Shown here piece after piece: positions 38,918-46,982 of a stretch of 64,000 nt of DNA. The position numbers were made by a program, and so were the translations under genes. Origin of the DNA: DASQZK01 sp963732905. GTDB lineage: Bacteria > Bacteroidota > Bacteroidia > Bacteroidales > GCA-2748055. Numbering within the stretch: the first letter of the stretch is position 1; each line of letters opens with the position of its first letter. Below the pieces are notes generated by a model, which saw nothing but the letters and a program-made list of their open reading frames with translations, had not been told where the DNA came from and ran no database searches. Where the stretch lies: contig CAVTBM010000007.1 of NCBI GenBank assembly GCA_963732905.1, forward strand, positions 124,001 through 188,000. The letters are read 5' to 3'.

Positions 38918-38949
38918 GAGGTTGTTCTGTTCCAGGGCAACCTCTTTTT
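38918..38949 (+). terminator. Terminator of pnp
   Basis: GAGGTTG (38918-38924) pairs with CAACCTC (38938-38944), followed by five Ts; 31 bp after the stop codon. The rest of the 288-bp gap to the kinase gene shows no gene. Confidence 0.8.
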
Positions 38950-39175
38950 CATTTAAACGGAACAAGCATTGGCCCTGCTCGCTTCCGTTCCTTTCTCTTC
39001 GTCAGCACTAACTCTTCCCGTTGACCTGCAATTGTAAAGTGCCACTGTTTCCATGTCTGCCGGCTTACATATTTCCATCCTCCAACCTTTTCCAAATTCA
39101 CATTCTGAACTTGATAAAGCTGATTTTCTGTTGTAATTTCGCACTTCCCAAAGCATTCAGCAAAAAGACGGAATC

Positions 39176-39808
39176 GTGAACTATCTTGTTATTGAAGGAA
39201 ACATCGGCGCCGGAAAAACATCACTCGCCAACATGCTGGCTGAAGAAATGAAAGCCAGGCTCATTCTCGAAAAATTTGCAGAGAATCCTTTCCTGCCTAA
39301 ATTTTACAGTAATCCGGATAAGTATTCTTTTCCGCTGGAATTGTCATTTTTGGCAGAACGGTACCGGCAGCATAAAGATCAACTGACGCATCACGATATG
39401 TTCTCTCCTCTTGCCATCGCGGATTACTACTTTTCGAAATCCCTTATCTTTGCTGCCATCACACTTCCAGAGGATGAATATAACTTATACCTTCAGCTAT
39501 ATAATATTATCCATCAGCATCTTACGTTGCCTGATCTCTATGTGTACCTGTATCTGCCTGTAAGCCAGCTTCAGAAAAACATTGAAAAGCGGGGTCGGGA
39601 TTATGAGATGGGAATCACTTATGAATACCTGAAAAAACTTCAGGACGGTTATTTTGTTTACATGAAAAGCAGAACTGATATGAAATCGCTTGTTATTGAT
39701 ACCAGGAATATCGATTTTGTCAATAATCATGCGGATTTCATAAAAATGAAAGACACTATTTTCAACCATTCGTATGAGCGTGGAATAACTCGTGTCATAT
39801 TGGAGTAA
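39176..39808 (+). CDS. Deoxynucleoside kinase
   Basis: A 210-residue kinase of the dNK (dGK/dAK/dCK) family. The P-loop is GNIGAGKTS at residues 8-16, the ERS-like motif reads LAERYRQH, and the arginine lid is EKRGRDYEMG (about residue 140). It phosphorylates deoxynucleosides for salvage; base preference not deducible. Starts with GTG; a near-consensus -7 element TAATTTCG is at about 39133-39140. Confidence 0.88.
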   Translation: MNYLVIEGNIGAGKTSLANMLAEEMKARLILEKFAENPFLPKFYSNPDKYSFPLELSFLAERYRQHKDQLTHHDMFSPLAIADYYFSKSLIFAAITLPEDEYNLYLQLYNIIHQHLTLPDLYVYLYLPVSQLQKNIEKRGRDYEMGITYEYLKKLQDGYFVYMKSRTDMKSLVIDTRNIDFVNNHADFIKMKDTIFNHSYERGITRVILE

Positions 39809-39856
39809 ATATAACTGAATTGCGGTTTAGCACTTGTTTTTACAAAAAAACATTAG

Positions 39857-39864
39857 TAAATTTG
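39857..39864 (+). promoter_or_regulatory. -7 promoter element of the TPR lipoprotein gene
   Basis: TAAATTTG matches TAnnTTTG, with TTG upstream near 39834 at roughly the -33 spacing. Leader of about 50 nt. Confidence 0.6.
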
Positions 39865-39918
39865 TATGATTATTTAAAAAATTGAAAAATTGAATTCACA
39901 ACTAATAACCAGAGCATT

Positions 39919-41634
39919 ATGAAAAAACTTAATTACTTAGCCCTTTTCACTTTTGCCGCAATGGTTCTCAGCAGTTGTGGGGGAATTAACAAAATGCAGG
40001 AATCCGCTGCAGATGTTACCTACAAAGTTACCCCTCCTGTACTGGCAGAACGTGGCGATAAGGTCGATGTTAAGATCGACGTTAAATATCCAGCAAAATA
40101 CTTTAACAAAAAAGCTACCGTTACGGCCACTCCCGTTCTGAAATATGCCAATGGCGAAACGGCTTATGAATCAAAGACAGTGCAGGGTGAAAAGGTGGAA
40201 GCCAATAATCAGGTGATTAGTTACAAAACTGGCGGAAGTTTTACATACAGCGGCTCTGTTCCCTTTACCAAAGACATGATGAAATCCGACCTTGTTATCA
40301 GGGTAAATGCAGAACTCAAAGGTAAAGCCACAAAATTTGAGGATTACAAGATCGGCGAAGGTGTACTCGCTACTGACAAGCTGGTGATGGTTGATCCTAA
40401 GCCTATCATGATTGCTGACAAATACCAGAAAATTATTTCGGATTCCTACATGGCCGATATTCTTTATATTATCAATCGTGCCGATATCAGAAATACCGAG
40501 ATTAAAAAGGAAACCGTCAAGGAACTGATGGATTACATCAAAAATGCCAATTCAAACGACAGGATCGATCTTAAAGGCATTGACATTTCCGCATATGCTT
40601 CCCCCGACGGACCCTACGATTTCAACGATAAACTATCCCAGAAACGTGAAGCTACCTCAACCAAATTCATGGAACAGGAACTGAAAAAGGATAAGGTAGA
40701 CAATGCAAAACAGGAAAACTTCCTGGCTACCAAATATACCGCGGAAGACTGGGATGGATTTAAAAAGCTGATGGAAGCAAGCAGTGTTCCCGATAAGGAA
40801 CTCGTACTCAGGGTACTCTCCATGTATTCTGATCCGGCTGTTCGTGATAGGGAAATCAAGAACATTTCTGAAGCTTATGAGGTCATCAAGAAACAAATCC
40901 TTCCTCCTCTGAGAAGAGCTAAACTTACTGCAAACGTCGACCTTATCGGTCACAGCGATCAGGAAATTATGGACCTTTGGAAATCTGATCCGGATTCCCT
41001 CAAGCTCGAAGAAATTCTTTATGCTGCTACCCTTTTTGATGACCTTGGTACCAAACAGGCTATCTATCAGAAAGCATCCGAGAAATTCCCGACCTGCTTC
41101 AGGGCATTCAATAACCTGGGATATGTCGACATCCTTATGAACCAACCCGATAAGGCTCAGACAGCTCTGGAAAAAGCAAAATCCATCAAAGACAATGACG
41201 TTATTAACAATAACCTCGGTGCTGTAGCCCTCATGAAAGGTGATCTTGCAAAAGCTGAACCTCTCTTTACCTCCTCCATGGGTGCAGGTGCTGACGTGAA
41301 TTACAACCTTGCCATCATTAAGATCATGCAGGGCGACTATGATGCCGCTGCCAACTATTTAGGAAGTGCTGACGAATATAATTCAGCTCTTGTTAAACTC
41401 CTGAAAGGTGACACCGACGGAGCAATGGCCACCATTAATAAGGTTAATGCTGATTTCGCCAAAAAATTCTACCTGAAGGCAGTCATTTCTGCACAACAGA
41501 GCAAGGACGACATGGTATTTGAAAATCTGCGCATGGCTTTTGCCAAAGATGCCAGCCTTAAAGACCGTGCAAAGGAAGATATGGAATTTGCCAAATATTT
41601 TGAAAACGACACATTCAAAGGTTTGGTACAGTAA
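39919..41634 (+). CDS. TPR lipoprotein with an OmpA-like segment
   Basis: A 571-residue lipoprotein (lipobox LSSC, Cys near residue 20). Residues about 30-170 are beta-rich. Residues about 215-350 contain ISAYASPDGPYDFNDKLSQK and VDLIGHSDQEI, resembling two halves of an OmpA-type fold split by an insertion. From about 360 on it is TPR-like (FRAFNNLGYVDILMNQPDKA, NNNLGAVALMKGDLAKAEP). It is probably anchored in the outer membrane facing the periplasm. It is monocistronic with its own promoter and terminator. Specific function unknown. Confidence 0.75.
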   Translation: MKKLNYLALFTFAAMVLSSCGGINKMQESAADVTYKVTPPVLAERGDKVDVKIDVKYPAKYFNKKATVTATPVLKYANGETAYESKTVQGEKVEANNQVISYKTGGSFTYSGSVPFTKDMMKSDLVIRVNAELKGKATKFEDYKIGEGVLATDKLVMVDPKPIMIADKYQKIISDSYMADILYIINRADIRNTEIKKETVKELMDYIKNANSNDRIDLKGIDISAYASPDGPYDFNDKLSQKREATSTKFMEQELKKDKVDNAKQENFLATKYTAEDWDGFKKLMEASSVPDKELVLRVLSMYSDPAVRDREIKNISEAYEVIKKQILPPLRRAKLTANVDLIGHSDQEIMDLWKSDPDSLKLEEILYAATLFDDLGTKQAIYQKASEKFPTCFRAFNNLGYVDILMNQPDKAQTALEKAKSIKDNDVINNNLGAVALMKGDLAKAEPLFTSSMGAGADVNYNLAIIKIMQGDYDAAANYLGSADEYNSALVKLLKGDTDGAMATINKVNADFAKKFYLKAVISAQQSKDDMVFENLRMAFAKDASLKDRAKEDMEFAKYFENDTFKGLVQ

Positions 41635-41657
41635 TTCAAACATAGGAATATGAGAAC

Positions 41658-41685
41658 AAAAAGGCGCCTGGAAAGGCGCCTTTTT
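41658..41685. terminator. Bidirectional terminator between convergent genes
   Basis: GGCGCC (41663-41668) pairs with GGCGCC (41675-41680), flanked by AAAAA and TTTTT that extend the stem, so it can end transcription from both sides (TPR lipoprotein and SpoU methyltransferase). Confidence 0.85.
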
Positions 41686-41761
41686 GTTTGTTATGATGTG
41701 ATGATACTGGATTGTTAAACGTCCCGAAAGGACACTCATTCCTGGCGCTTCTGCCACCCGG

Positions 41762-42301
41762 TCATTCCGCTGACCGTTTAATCTTCCCGGCAACTTCCCA
41801 TAACACGATGCCGGCACTCACTGCAACATTAAACGAATGCTTGGTGCCAAACTGCGGGATCTCGATGCATGCATCGCTGGCGTCCAGGATTGCCTGGTCA
41901 ACGCCCCTGACCTCATGCCCAAATACAAGGGCCAGGCGTATTCCGGGTTCTATCCGGATATCCTCAAGCATGGTACTCCTGTCGGCCTGCTCCACAGACC
42001 ATACCTTTATGCCTTCCGACTTTAATTTTTGTACAACGGTCAGCGTGTCTTCAAAATATTCCCAGTCGACCGACTCGGTGGCCCCAAGGGCTGTCTTATG
42101 AATCTCCTTATGCGGAGGGACGGCTGTTATGCCACAGAGAAAGATCTTTTCAACCAGGAAGGCGTCGCAGGTCCTGAAAATAGAGCCGATATTATTCAGA
42201 CTCCGGATATTGTCGAGTATCACGTAGACAGGATTCTTTCTGGCTCTTTTGAACTCCTCCTTACTTAGTCTGTTTAATTCTTCAATACGAAGTTTTCTCA
42301 T
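41762..42301 (-). CDS. TrmH/SpoU-family RNA 2'-O-methyltransferase
   Basis: A 179-residue SPOUT methyltransferase with the three SpoU motifs: LDNIRSLNNIGSIFRTCDAF (motif 1), LVFGHEVRGVD (motif 2) and IEIPQFGTKHSFNVAVSAGI (motif 3, forming the trefoil knot that binds SAM). It methylates a ribose in tRNA or rRNA; the target is unknown. The size and lack of an N-terminal substrate domain suggest a tRNA enzyme. Confidence 0.9.
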   Translation of the reverse strand: MRKLRIEELNRLSKEEFKRARKNPVYVILDNIRSLNNIGSIFRTCDAFLVEKIFLCGITAVPPHKEIHKTALGATESVDWEYFEDTLTVVQKLKSEGIKVWSVEQADRSTMLEDIRIEPGIRLALVFGHEVRGVDQAILDASDACIEIPQFGTKHSFNVAVSAGIVLWEVAGKIKRSAE

Positions 42302-42482
42302 CTCACCGGTTAAATTTGCTAAAATATGGATTTAAGCTTTAGTTAAGTCAAAAAAAATAGATAATTTCGTTCTCTTTACCGCGGGCATGGCTGATCACCC
42401 TTTGCTATCCGCAGGAGTAAAGGGCGAGCCGGTGTTTTTGATGCCTGATGGGTAGGATGGATAATTTTAAAACAGAATAGAT

Positions 42483-43670
42483 ATGAATATTCACGAGTAC
42501 CAGGGAAAATCGATTTTAAAGAGTTTTGGTGTTTCAGTTCCACAGGGATTCATTGCAGATTCCCCGGACGCTGCTCTGGAAGTCGCAAAAAAAATAAAGG
42601 CTCTGACAGGCTCAGATAGTTTCGCAGTGAAAGCACAGATTCATGCTGGTGGCCGTGGGAAAGGCGGCGGAGTTAAAATAGCAAAGTCACTGGAACAGGT
42701 AAAACAGTTCGCCGGGGAAATCCTCGGGATGAACCTGGTAACTCACCAGACCGGACCTGAAGGAAAAACGGTTCATAAAGTTCTGATTGAACAAAGCATC
42801 TTTTATCCCGGTGAGAGTGAGATCAGGGAATTTTATATGAGTGTCCTTCTGAACCGGGCAACAGGACGCAATATGATTCTATATTCCACTGAAGGCGGGA
42901 TGGATATCGAAACGGTAGCTGAAAAGACTCCCCATCTGATTTTTAAAGAAGAGATCGACCCTAAGACGGGACTCCTGGCTTTCCAGGCCCGCCGGATCGC
43001 ATTTAATCTGGGGCTTAGCGGAAAAGCCTTCAAAGAGATGGTGAAGTTCGTTACTGCACTTTATAAGGCTTACGAGGCATCTGACTCTTCGCTCTTTGAG
43101 ATCAACCCGGTCTTTAAAACGTCCGATGATCTGATCCTGGCGGCCGATTCAAAGGTGAACCTTGAGGATAATGCCCTTTACCGCCATCCCGAGTACAGCG
43201 AGATGCGCGATCTCAACGAAGAAGATCCGACTGAGGTGGAAGCCGGAAAGTATGATCTGAATTTCGTCAAACTTGACGGTAATGTCGGTTGCATGGTAAA
43301 CGGAGCAGGTCTCGCCATGGCAACGATGGATATTATTAAGCTTTCAGGGGGTGACCCTGCTAACTTCCTCGATGTTGGTGGTACCGCCAATGCTGAAACG
43401 GTGGAAGCCGGATTCAGGATTATTCTTAAAGATCCTAACGTCAAGGCTATCCTGATCAACATTTTCGGAGGTATTGTCCGGTGCGACCGTGTTGCTACCG
43501 GTGTTGTCGATGCCTATAAAAAGATTGGCGATATACCCATCCCGGTTATCGTCAGGTTACAGGGTACCAATGCCGAAGAAGGCAAGAAAATCATCGATGA
43601 TTCGGGTCTTAAGGTATACTCTGCTATTACACTGAAGGAAGCTGCTGATCTGGTAAAAGAGCTGGTTTGA
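42483..43670 (+). CDS. sucC: Succinyl-CoA ligase (ADP/GDP-forming), beta subunit
   Basis: A 395-residue protein with an ATP-grasp domain (VKAQIHAGGRGKGGGVKIAKS, near 50-70) and a CoA-ligase domain (NFLDVGGTANAETV, INIFGGIVRCDRVA, RLQGTNAEEGKKII). It catalyses the reversible succinyl-CoA to succinate step with substrate-level phosphorylation. The alpha subunit gene sucD is not adjacent and must be elsewhere in the genome. A near-consensus -7 element TAATTTCG lies about 115 bp upstream. Confidence 0.96.
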   Translation: MNIHEYQGKSILKSFGVSVPQGFIADSPDAALEVAKKIKALTGSDSFAVKAQIHAGGRGKGGGVKIAKSLEQVKQFAGEILGMNLVTHQTGPEGKTVHKVLIEQSIFYPGESEIREFYMSVLLNRATGRNMILYSTEGGMDIETVAEKTPHLIFKEEIDPKTGLLAFQARRIAFNLGLSGKAFKEMVKFVTALYKAYEASDSSLFEINPVFKTSDDLILAADSKVNLEDNALYRHPEYSEMRDLNEEDPTEVEAGKYDLNFVKLDGNVGCMVNGAGLAMATMDIIKLSGGDPANFLDVGGTANAETVEAGFRIILKDPNVKAILINIFGGIVRCDRVATGVVDAYKKIGDIPIPVIVRLQGTNAEEGKKIIDDSGLKVYSAITLKEAADLVKELV

Positions 43671-43835
43671 TTGAGAGGGTTGTCAGAGTGCCGGGAAACC
43701 CCGGGTCTTGTTTCGGCTCTCTGTCAGGGTAAATTTCAGAAAAGAGTAAGGGCAAAGAATCCTTATAATAAATTCAGATCTTTACTCCTATACAGCTCTG
43801 ACCTTTCTTTTTTATCATCAGAACGATGAGCTTTG

Positions 43836-45104
43836 TTACGCTTGCCGAGGATATCTCTTTCTCCTCAGAGGCATGGTCATGCATCTCACCCCGCCTCCGC
43901 CCCTGGCCAGCTCGGAGCCGTCGATGGTGATTGCATATTTCGTGTACCCGTCCGGATTGATCTTACCGTTAATGATATCTTTCGCCCTTAGGATTTCATA
44001 GCCATGGTTGTTCATGTCTTCGAGGGTATGTACGTTCCTCGAATAGCCAATAACCTTACCCGGACCTACAGCAAAGAAATTTGCTCCACTGTGCCATTGT
44101 TCACGTTCCTGCATCACAGGATCCTTATGTCCGCCACAATAAATCAGTTCAAGATCCATCCCGAGGTCCTTCAATGCTTCCGGTATGTTTTTTACATTTT
44201 TGATTGAGGTCACTCTGCCGTTATCGAGGGTGAGGTGAACGGTGACAAATCTGTTGGGCCGGATGATCAGTGGTTCAAATACCAGACAACTGTTATGATC
44301 AAGGAATGTAAATGCCATGTCGAGGTGGATGAAAGATTCCGGCTCAGGGGGTAATTCCTGAACGATAATATGCCGGGTAGCTTTTACCGGCTTCAGCTTT
44401 TCCAGCAGAAAGTCAACACCCTGGGCAGAGGTCCTTGAACCGATACCCACAAGAATGATGTCATCCCGGGCAATCAGAATGTCACCGCCTTCAATGGTGA
44501 TGTTACGGTCGAACTTATCATCCTGTTCAGGATTGAAGGTTGAGGTGACCAGCCGGGGATGATTCCCGAAGATGGTCTGCATGATGATGGTTTCCCTGGC
44601 CCTCACCCTGGTGGCCATACGGGAGATCAGTACATGGTTGTAAACTGATGTAGCACTGTCACGGGTGAAGAAAAAATTATGCAGGGGACGGAGGGAATAA
44701 CTGTCCTTGCTCATGAATGAAGTGAGGTTTTCACGCTTCAGTTGGACACCCTCAATCAGTTGCCTGGCAAGATGTTCCGCGTCAAGAGCCAGCAGGTCAT
44801 CCACAATTTCGGATGCTCCTTCAGCGGCACAGACTTTTCTGACCAGCTTCTCCCTCACCGGAAGATCACGGAGCACCTCTACCAGGAGTTCATCCACGAA
44901 AAGGGTTGTGGTCAGCTTCTTTAGAACGCATTTCATCTGGTCATATTCCCTGGAAGCCACTGAGAGGTTCAGAATATCGCTGTACAAGGCCCTCTCAGCG
45001 TTAAGTGGGGTCATATTCTCTACTTCAGGTCCGGGTTGATGAAGTAAAACGGCTTCAAGATCACCGGTCTCTGAAAACACGTCCACATGAATCGTATTTT
45101 GCAT
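43836..45104 (-). CDS. arcA: Arginine deiminase
   Basis: A 422-residue guanidino-group hydrolase. Key motifs: FFFTRDS (about residue 150), NITIEGGDILI (substrate Glu/Asp), SFIHLDMAFTFLD (catalytic His), and the nucleophilic Cys in RGGGGVRCMTMPL near the C-terminus. It converts arginine to citrulline and ammonia. No arcB (ornithine carbamoyltransferase) or arcC (carbamate kinase) is present nearby. It follows the split LysO-type exporter by 41 bp on the same strand, so export of an amino acid product or substrate may be linked. Confidence 0.93.
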   Translation of the reverse strand: MQNTIHVDVFSETGDLEAVLLHQPGPEVENMTPLNAERALYSDILNLSVASREYDQMKCVLKKLTTTLFVDELLVEVLRDLPVREKLVRKVCAAEGASEIVDDLLALDAEHLARQLIEGVQLKRENLTSFMSKDSYSLRPLHNFFFTRDSATSVYNHVLISRMATRVRARETIIMQTIFGNHPRLVTSTFNPEQDDKFDRNITIEGGDILIARDDIILVGIGSRTSAQGVDFLLEKLKPVKATRHIIVQELPPEPESFIHLDMAFTFLDHNSCLVFEPLIIRPNRFVTVHLTLDNGRVTSIKNVKNIPEALKDLGMDLELIYCGGHKDPVMQEREQWHSGANFFAVGPGKVIGYSRNVHTLEDMNNHGYEILRAKDIINGKINPDGYTKYAITIDGSELARGGGGVRCMTMPLRRKRYPRQA

Positions 45105-45145
45105 CAGTCACCTTTCTTTTAGAAATACAAAGATAACACCCGGGC

Positions 45146-45751
45146 TTAAATACCCTGATATAAAAGAGTAATAATAAAGGGTACCAGGATGGTCAGGATG
45201 ATGCCGTGCAGCAGGGAAATGATCATATATTCCTTTCCCGTTGCTTTAACGATCACGGCCAGGGTGGTATCCATCGAGGTGGCGCCGCCGGCAGAAACGG
45301 CAGCCGTTTTACCGAAAAACCTGGCAATACCCGGTGCGAACAGAAGGGTGAAAATTTCACGGCAGATATTTGCCACCAGGGCAACGATACCCATTTTTTC
45401 ACCTGAAAATTCACTGATCAGGATGCCGGAGAGACTGTAATATCCAAATCCGGAGCCGATAGCGAAGGCATCGCGTGCGTCGATACGGCTGAACAGCAGG
45501 TTATATATCCCTATGCCGAGGAAGGTGCCGGCGATGGTGGTGGCAGGAACGATCAGCAGCCTGGCGTTTACTGAACGGAGGATCTCCTTCAGCCTCGGAT
45601 CACTGCCAAAGGCCAGACCTATAAAGGCCATGAGAAGCACCAGTGTCCATTCAAGCGATGCATTTAATGGAAAGTTGCCCGGCAGTAAACCGGCTTTTCC
45701 CGCTACCACGCCCAAAATGAAAAATGCGATGATTATAAGGCTATTTTTCAT
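45146..45751 (-). CDS. LysO-family amino acid exporter, C-terminal subunit
   Basis: 201 residues and about six helices, homologous to the C-terminal two thirds of LysO/YbjE (DUF340). Landmarks are FAIGSGFGYYSLSGILISE and GGATSMDTTLAVIVK. The start chosen is the ATG at 45751, where the first hydrophobic helix begins; it overlaps the end of the N-terminal part by 11 bp. E. coli LysO is one ~300-residue protein exporting lysine; in Bacteroidota two-gene forms are common, so the split looks natural rather than a frameshift. Confidence 0.85.
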   Translation of the reverse strand: MKNSLIIIAFFILGVVAGKAGLLPGNFPLNASLEWTLVLLMAFIGLAFGSDPRLKEILRSVNARLLIVPATTIAGTFLGIGIYNLLFSRIDARDAFAIGSGFGYYSLSGILISEFSGEKMGIVALVANICREIFTLLFAPGIARFFGKTAAVSAGGATSMDTTLAVIVKATGKEYMIISLLHGIILTILVPFIITLLYQGI

Positions 45752-46016
45752 GGCGGAAAAAAAGTTCAAAGGTGATCTTCGAAAGGAAAACGCTTCCGGC
45801 AATCGCGAAAAGGGCAATGATAAGAGCCTGTAAACCTATGGAATCGAAGTGATCCATAATTTCCCTGTTTGTGCCTACGCGCAGACCCATGATAAACAAT
45901 AAAAAGTATATGATCCAGGTGCTGATGATATCTGCCGTTTTGCTCAGCCACCCTGACTTCCGGAAGACAAGGCCGGCGGTTGTGCCGGCAATCAGACTAA
46001 GGAGATAAAGCCACAT
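45741..46016 (-). CDS. LysO-family amino acid exporter, N-terminal subunit
   Basis: 91 residues with three helices, matching the N-terminal part of LysO/DUF340 (WIIYFLLFIMGLRVGTNREI). It ends 11 bp into the next gene. Together with the 201-residue part it makes up a full exporter. It is 89 bp downstream of the CDGSH genes. Confidence 0.85.
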   Translation of the reverse strand: MWLYLLSLIAGTTAGLVFRKSGWLSKTADIISTWIIYFLLFIMGLRVGTNREIMDHFDSIGLQALIIALFAIAGSVFLSKITFELFFRHEK

Positions 46017-46105
46017 GGGTACAGATGATTTATAAAGTGTGAAACGTTTCCTGCGGGCCGTAAAACCAGCTTGATTACAGCTGTGAATACACTACCTGGC
46101 AGGAC

Positions 46106-46303
46106 TTACTCATTGAAGCCGTTATGTAAATGGGTATCGTCACAGAAAGGCTTATTGGAGGATCCTCCGCAACGGCAAAGAAAAACTGGGCCTTCAACCT
46201 TGAGCTTTTTCCCGTCGGGCCCGATAATGGTAAAGGTGCCGCTTACTTCAAGCGGTCCGCTTTTGACGGCATTAAACTGTGCCGCTTTCTGATGTTCATT
46301 CAT
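46106..46303 (-). CDS. Small CDGSH iron-sulfur protein
   Basis: 65 residues. The ATG at 46303 was chosen because upstream codons overlap the neighbouring CDS and lack a domain match. The cluster motif CRCGGSSNKPFCDDTH has three Cys and one His, binding a 2Fe-2S cluster as in mitoNEET-type proteins. It overlaps the longer CDGSH gene by 8 bp and is probably translated by coupling. Confidence 0.85.
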   Translation of the reverse strand: MNEHQKAAQFNAVKSGPLEVSGTFTIIGPDGKKLKVEGPVFLCRCGGSSNKPFCDDTHLHNGFNE

Positions 46304-46799
46304 GGTTGTCGTCCTTAAATCCGATCTTTCTGTGTGTGCCGTCACAAAATGGTTGATTGTGAGAACTGCCACACCTGCAAAAGGAGGTCATGATCATGCT
46401 CTTAAGCTCGTTTCCTTCAGGACCGATAACCCTGAAATCGCCTTCCACAAGGATGGGCCCGTTCTTCATGATCTGGATCCTCACTTCGCGGATATCTCTC
46501 TCCTTTTCTTCATAAACGGTTTCAGGGGTCTGTTCTTTATCTGCCTCAATGCTGGAGGTGGGAACGTGATCAAGATCTTTGTTGTACTTCCAGGAAATAG
46601 CCTGCGTCGGACATTTGTTTGTTACTTCAATGATCATTTCCGTAGACGCTCCCTTCATATTGACCCAGGGACGTTTCCTCGGGTTATAAACCTCAAGGAG
46701 TTCCCTGAAGCAGGTTGTAGCATGGATGCATTTTGAAGGTTTCCAGAAGATGGTTATCTCACCGTTGGTATATTCCCTGTCGTTTGGGTTGTTACTCAT
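46296..46799 (-). CDS. Fer4_19 plus CDGSH iron-sulfur protein
   Basis: A 167-residue protein with two metal sites. The N-terminal divergent 4Fe-4S (Fer4_19) domain has SKCIHATTCFRELL and NKCPTQAISWKYN. The C-terminal CDGSH domain has CRCGSSHNQPFCDGTH. A charged acidic linker (about 85-105) joins them. Probably an electron-transfer or redox-sensing protein; the partner is unknown. First gene of a leftward group CDGSH-CDGSH-LysO-arcA. Confidence 0.88.
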   Translation of the reverse strand: MSNNPNDREYTNGEITIFWKPSKCIHATTCFRELLEVYNPRKRPWVNMKGASTEMIIEVTNKCPTQAISWKYNKDLDHVPTSSIEADKEQTPETVYEEKERDIREVRIQIMKNGPILVEGDFRVIGPEGNELKSMIMTSFCRCGSSHNQPFCDGTHRKIGFKDDNHE

Positions 46800-46917
46800 T
46801 AGCTCCGGTTTACATTTCTAACAACGGACATTCATTAATGTTTACGGGAGATTTGATCTCAATTGGCTGCTTTTGCTCAGGATGATCCCCCATTCTTTTC
46901 AATACAAATATAGGAAA

Positions 46918-46956
46918 ATAAAAAAACTGCCATGTACTTAATAGTGCGTGGCAGTT
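46918..46956 (-). terminator. Terminator of the T9SS beta-helix gene
   Basis: On the minus strand AACTGCCA (46956-46949) pairs with TGGCAGTT (46932-46925), followed by a run of Ts; 27 bp after the stop of the leftward gene. Confidence 0.85.
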
Positions 46957-46982
46957 CAAGGGAGGATGACTAAAATTTAAAT

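Noticed and set aside
38953..39156. 67-codon minus-strand frame between pnp and the dNK gene
   Set aside because: No recognisable domain; it lies in the promoter region of the dNK gene.
43671..43835. Terminator after sucC (CCGGGAAACCCCGGG region)
   Set aside because: The small stem is not followed by a T-run.
45741..45751. Frameshift in a single lysO gene
   Set aside because: Both parts have their own start, overlap by 11 bp, and two-gene LysO forms are known in Bacteroidota, so this is probably natural.
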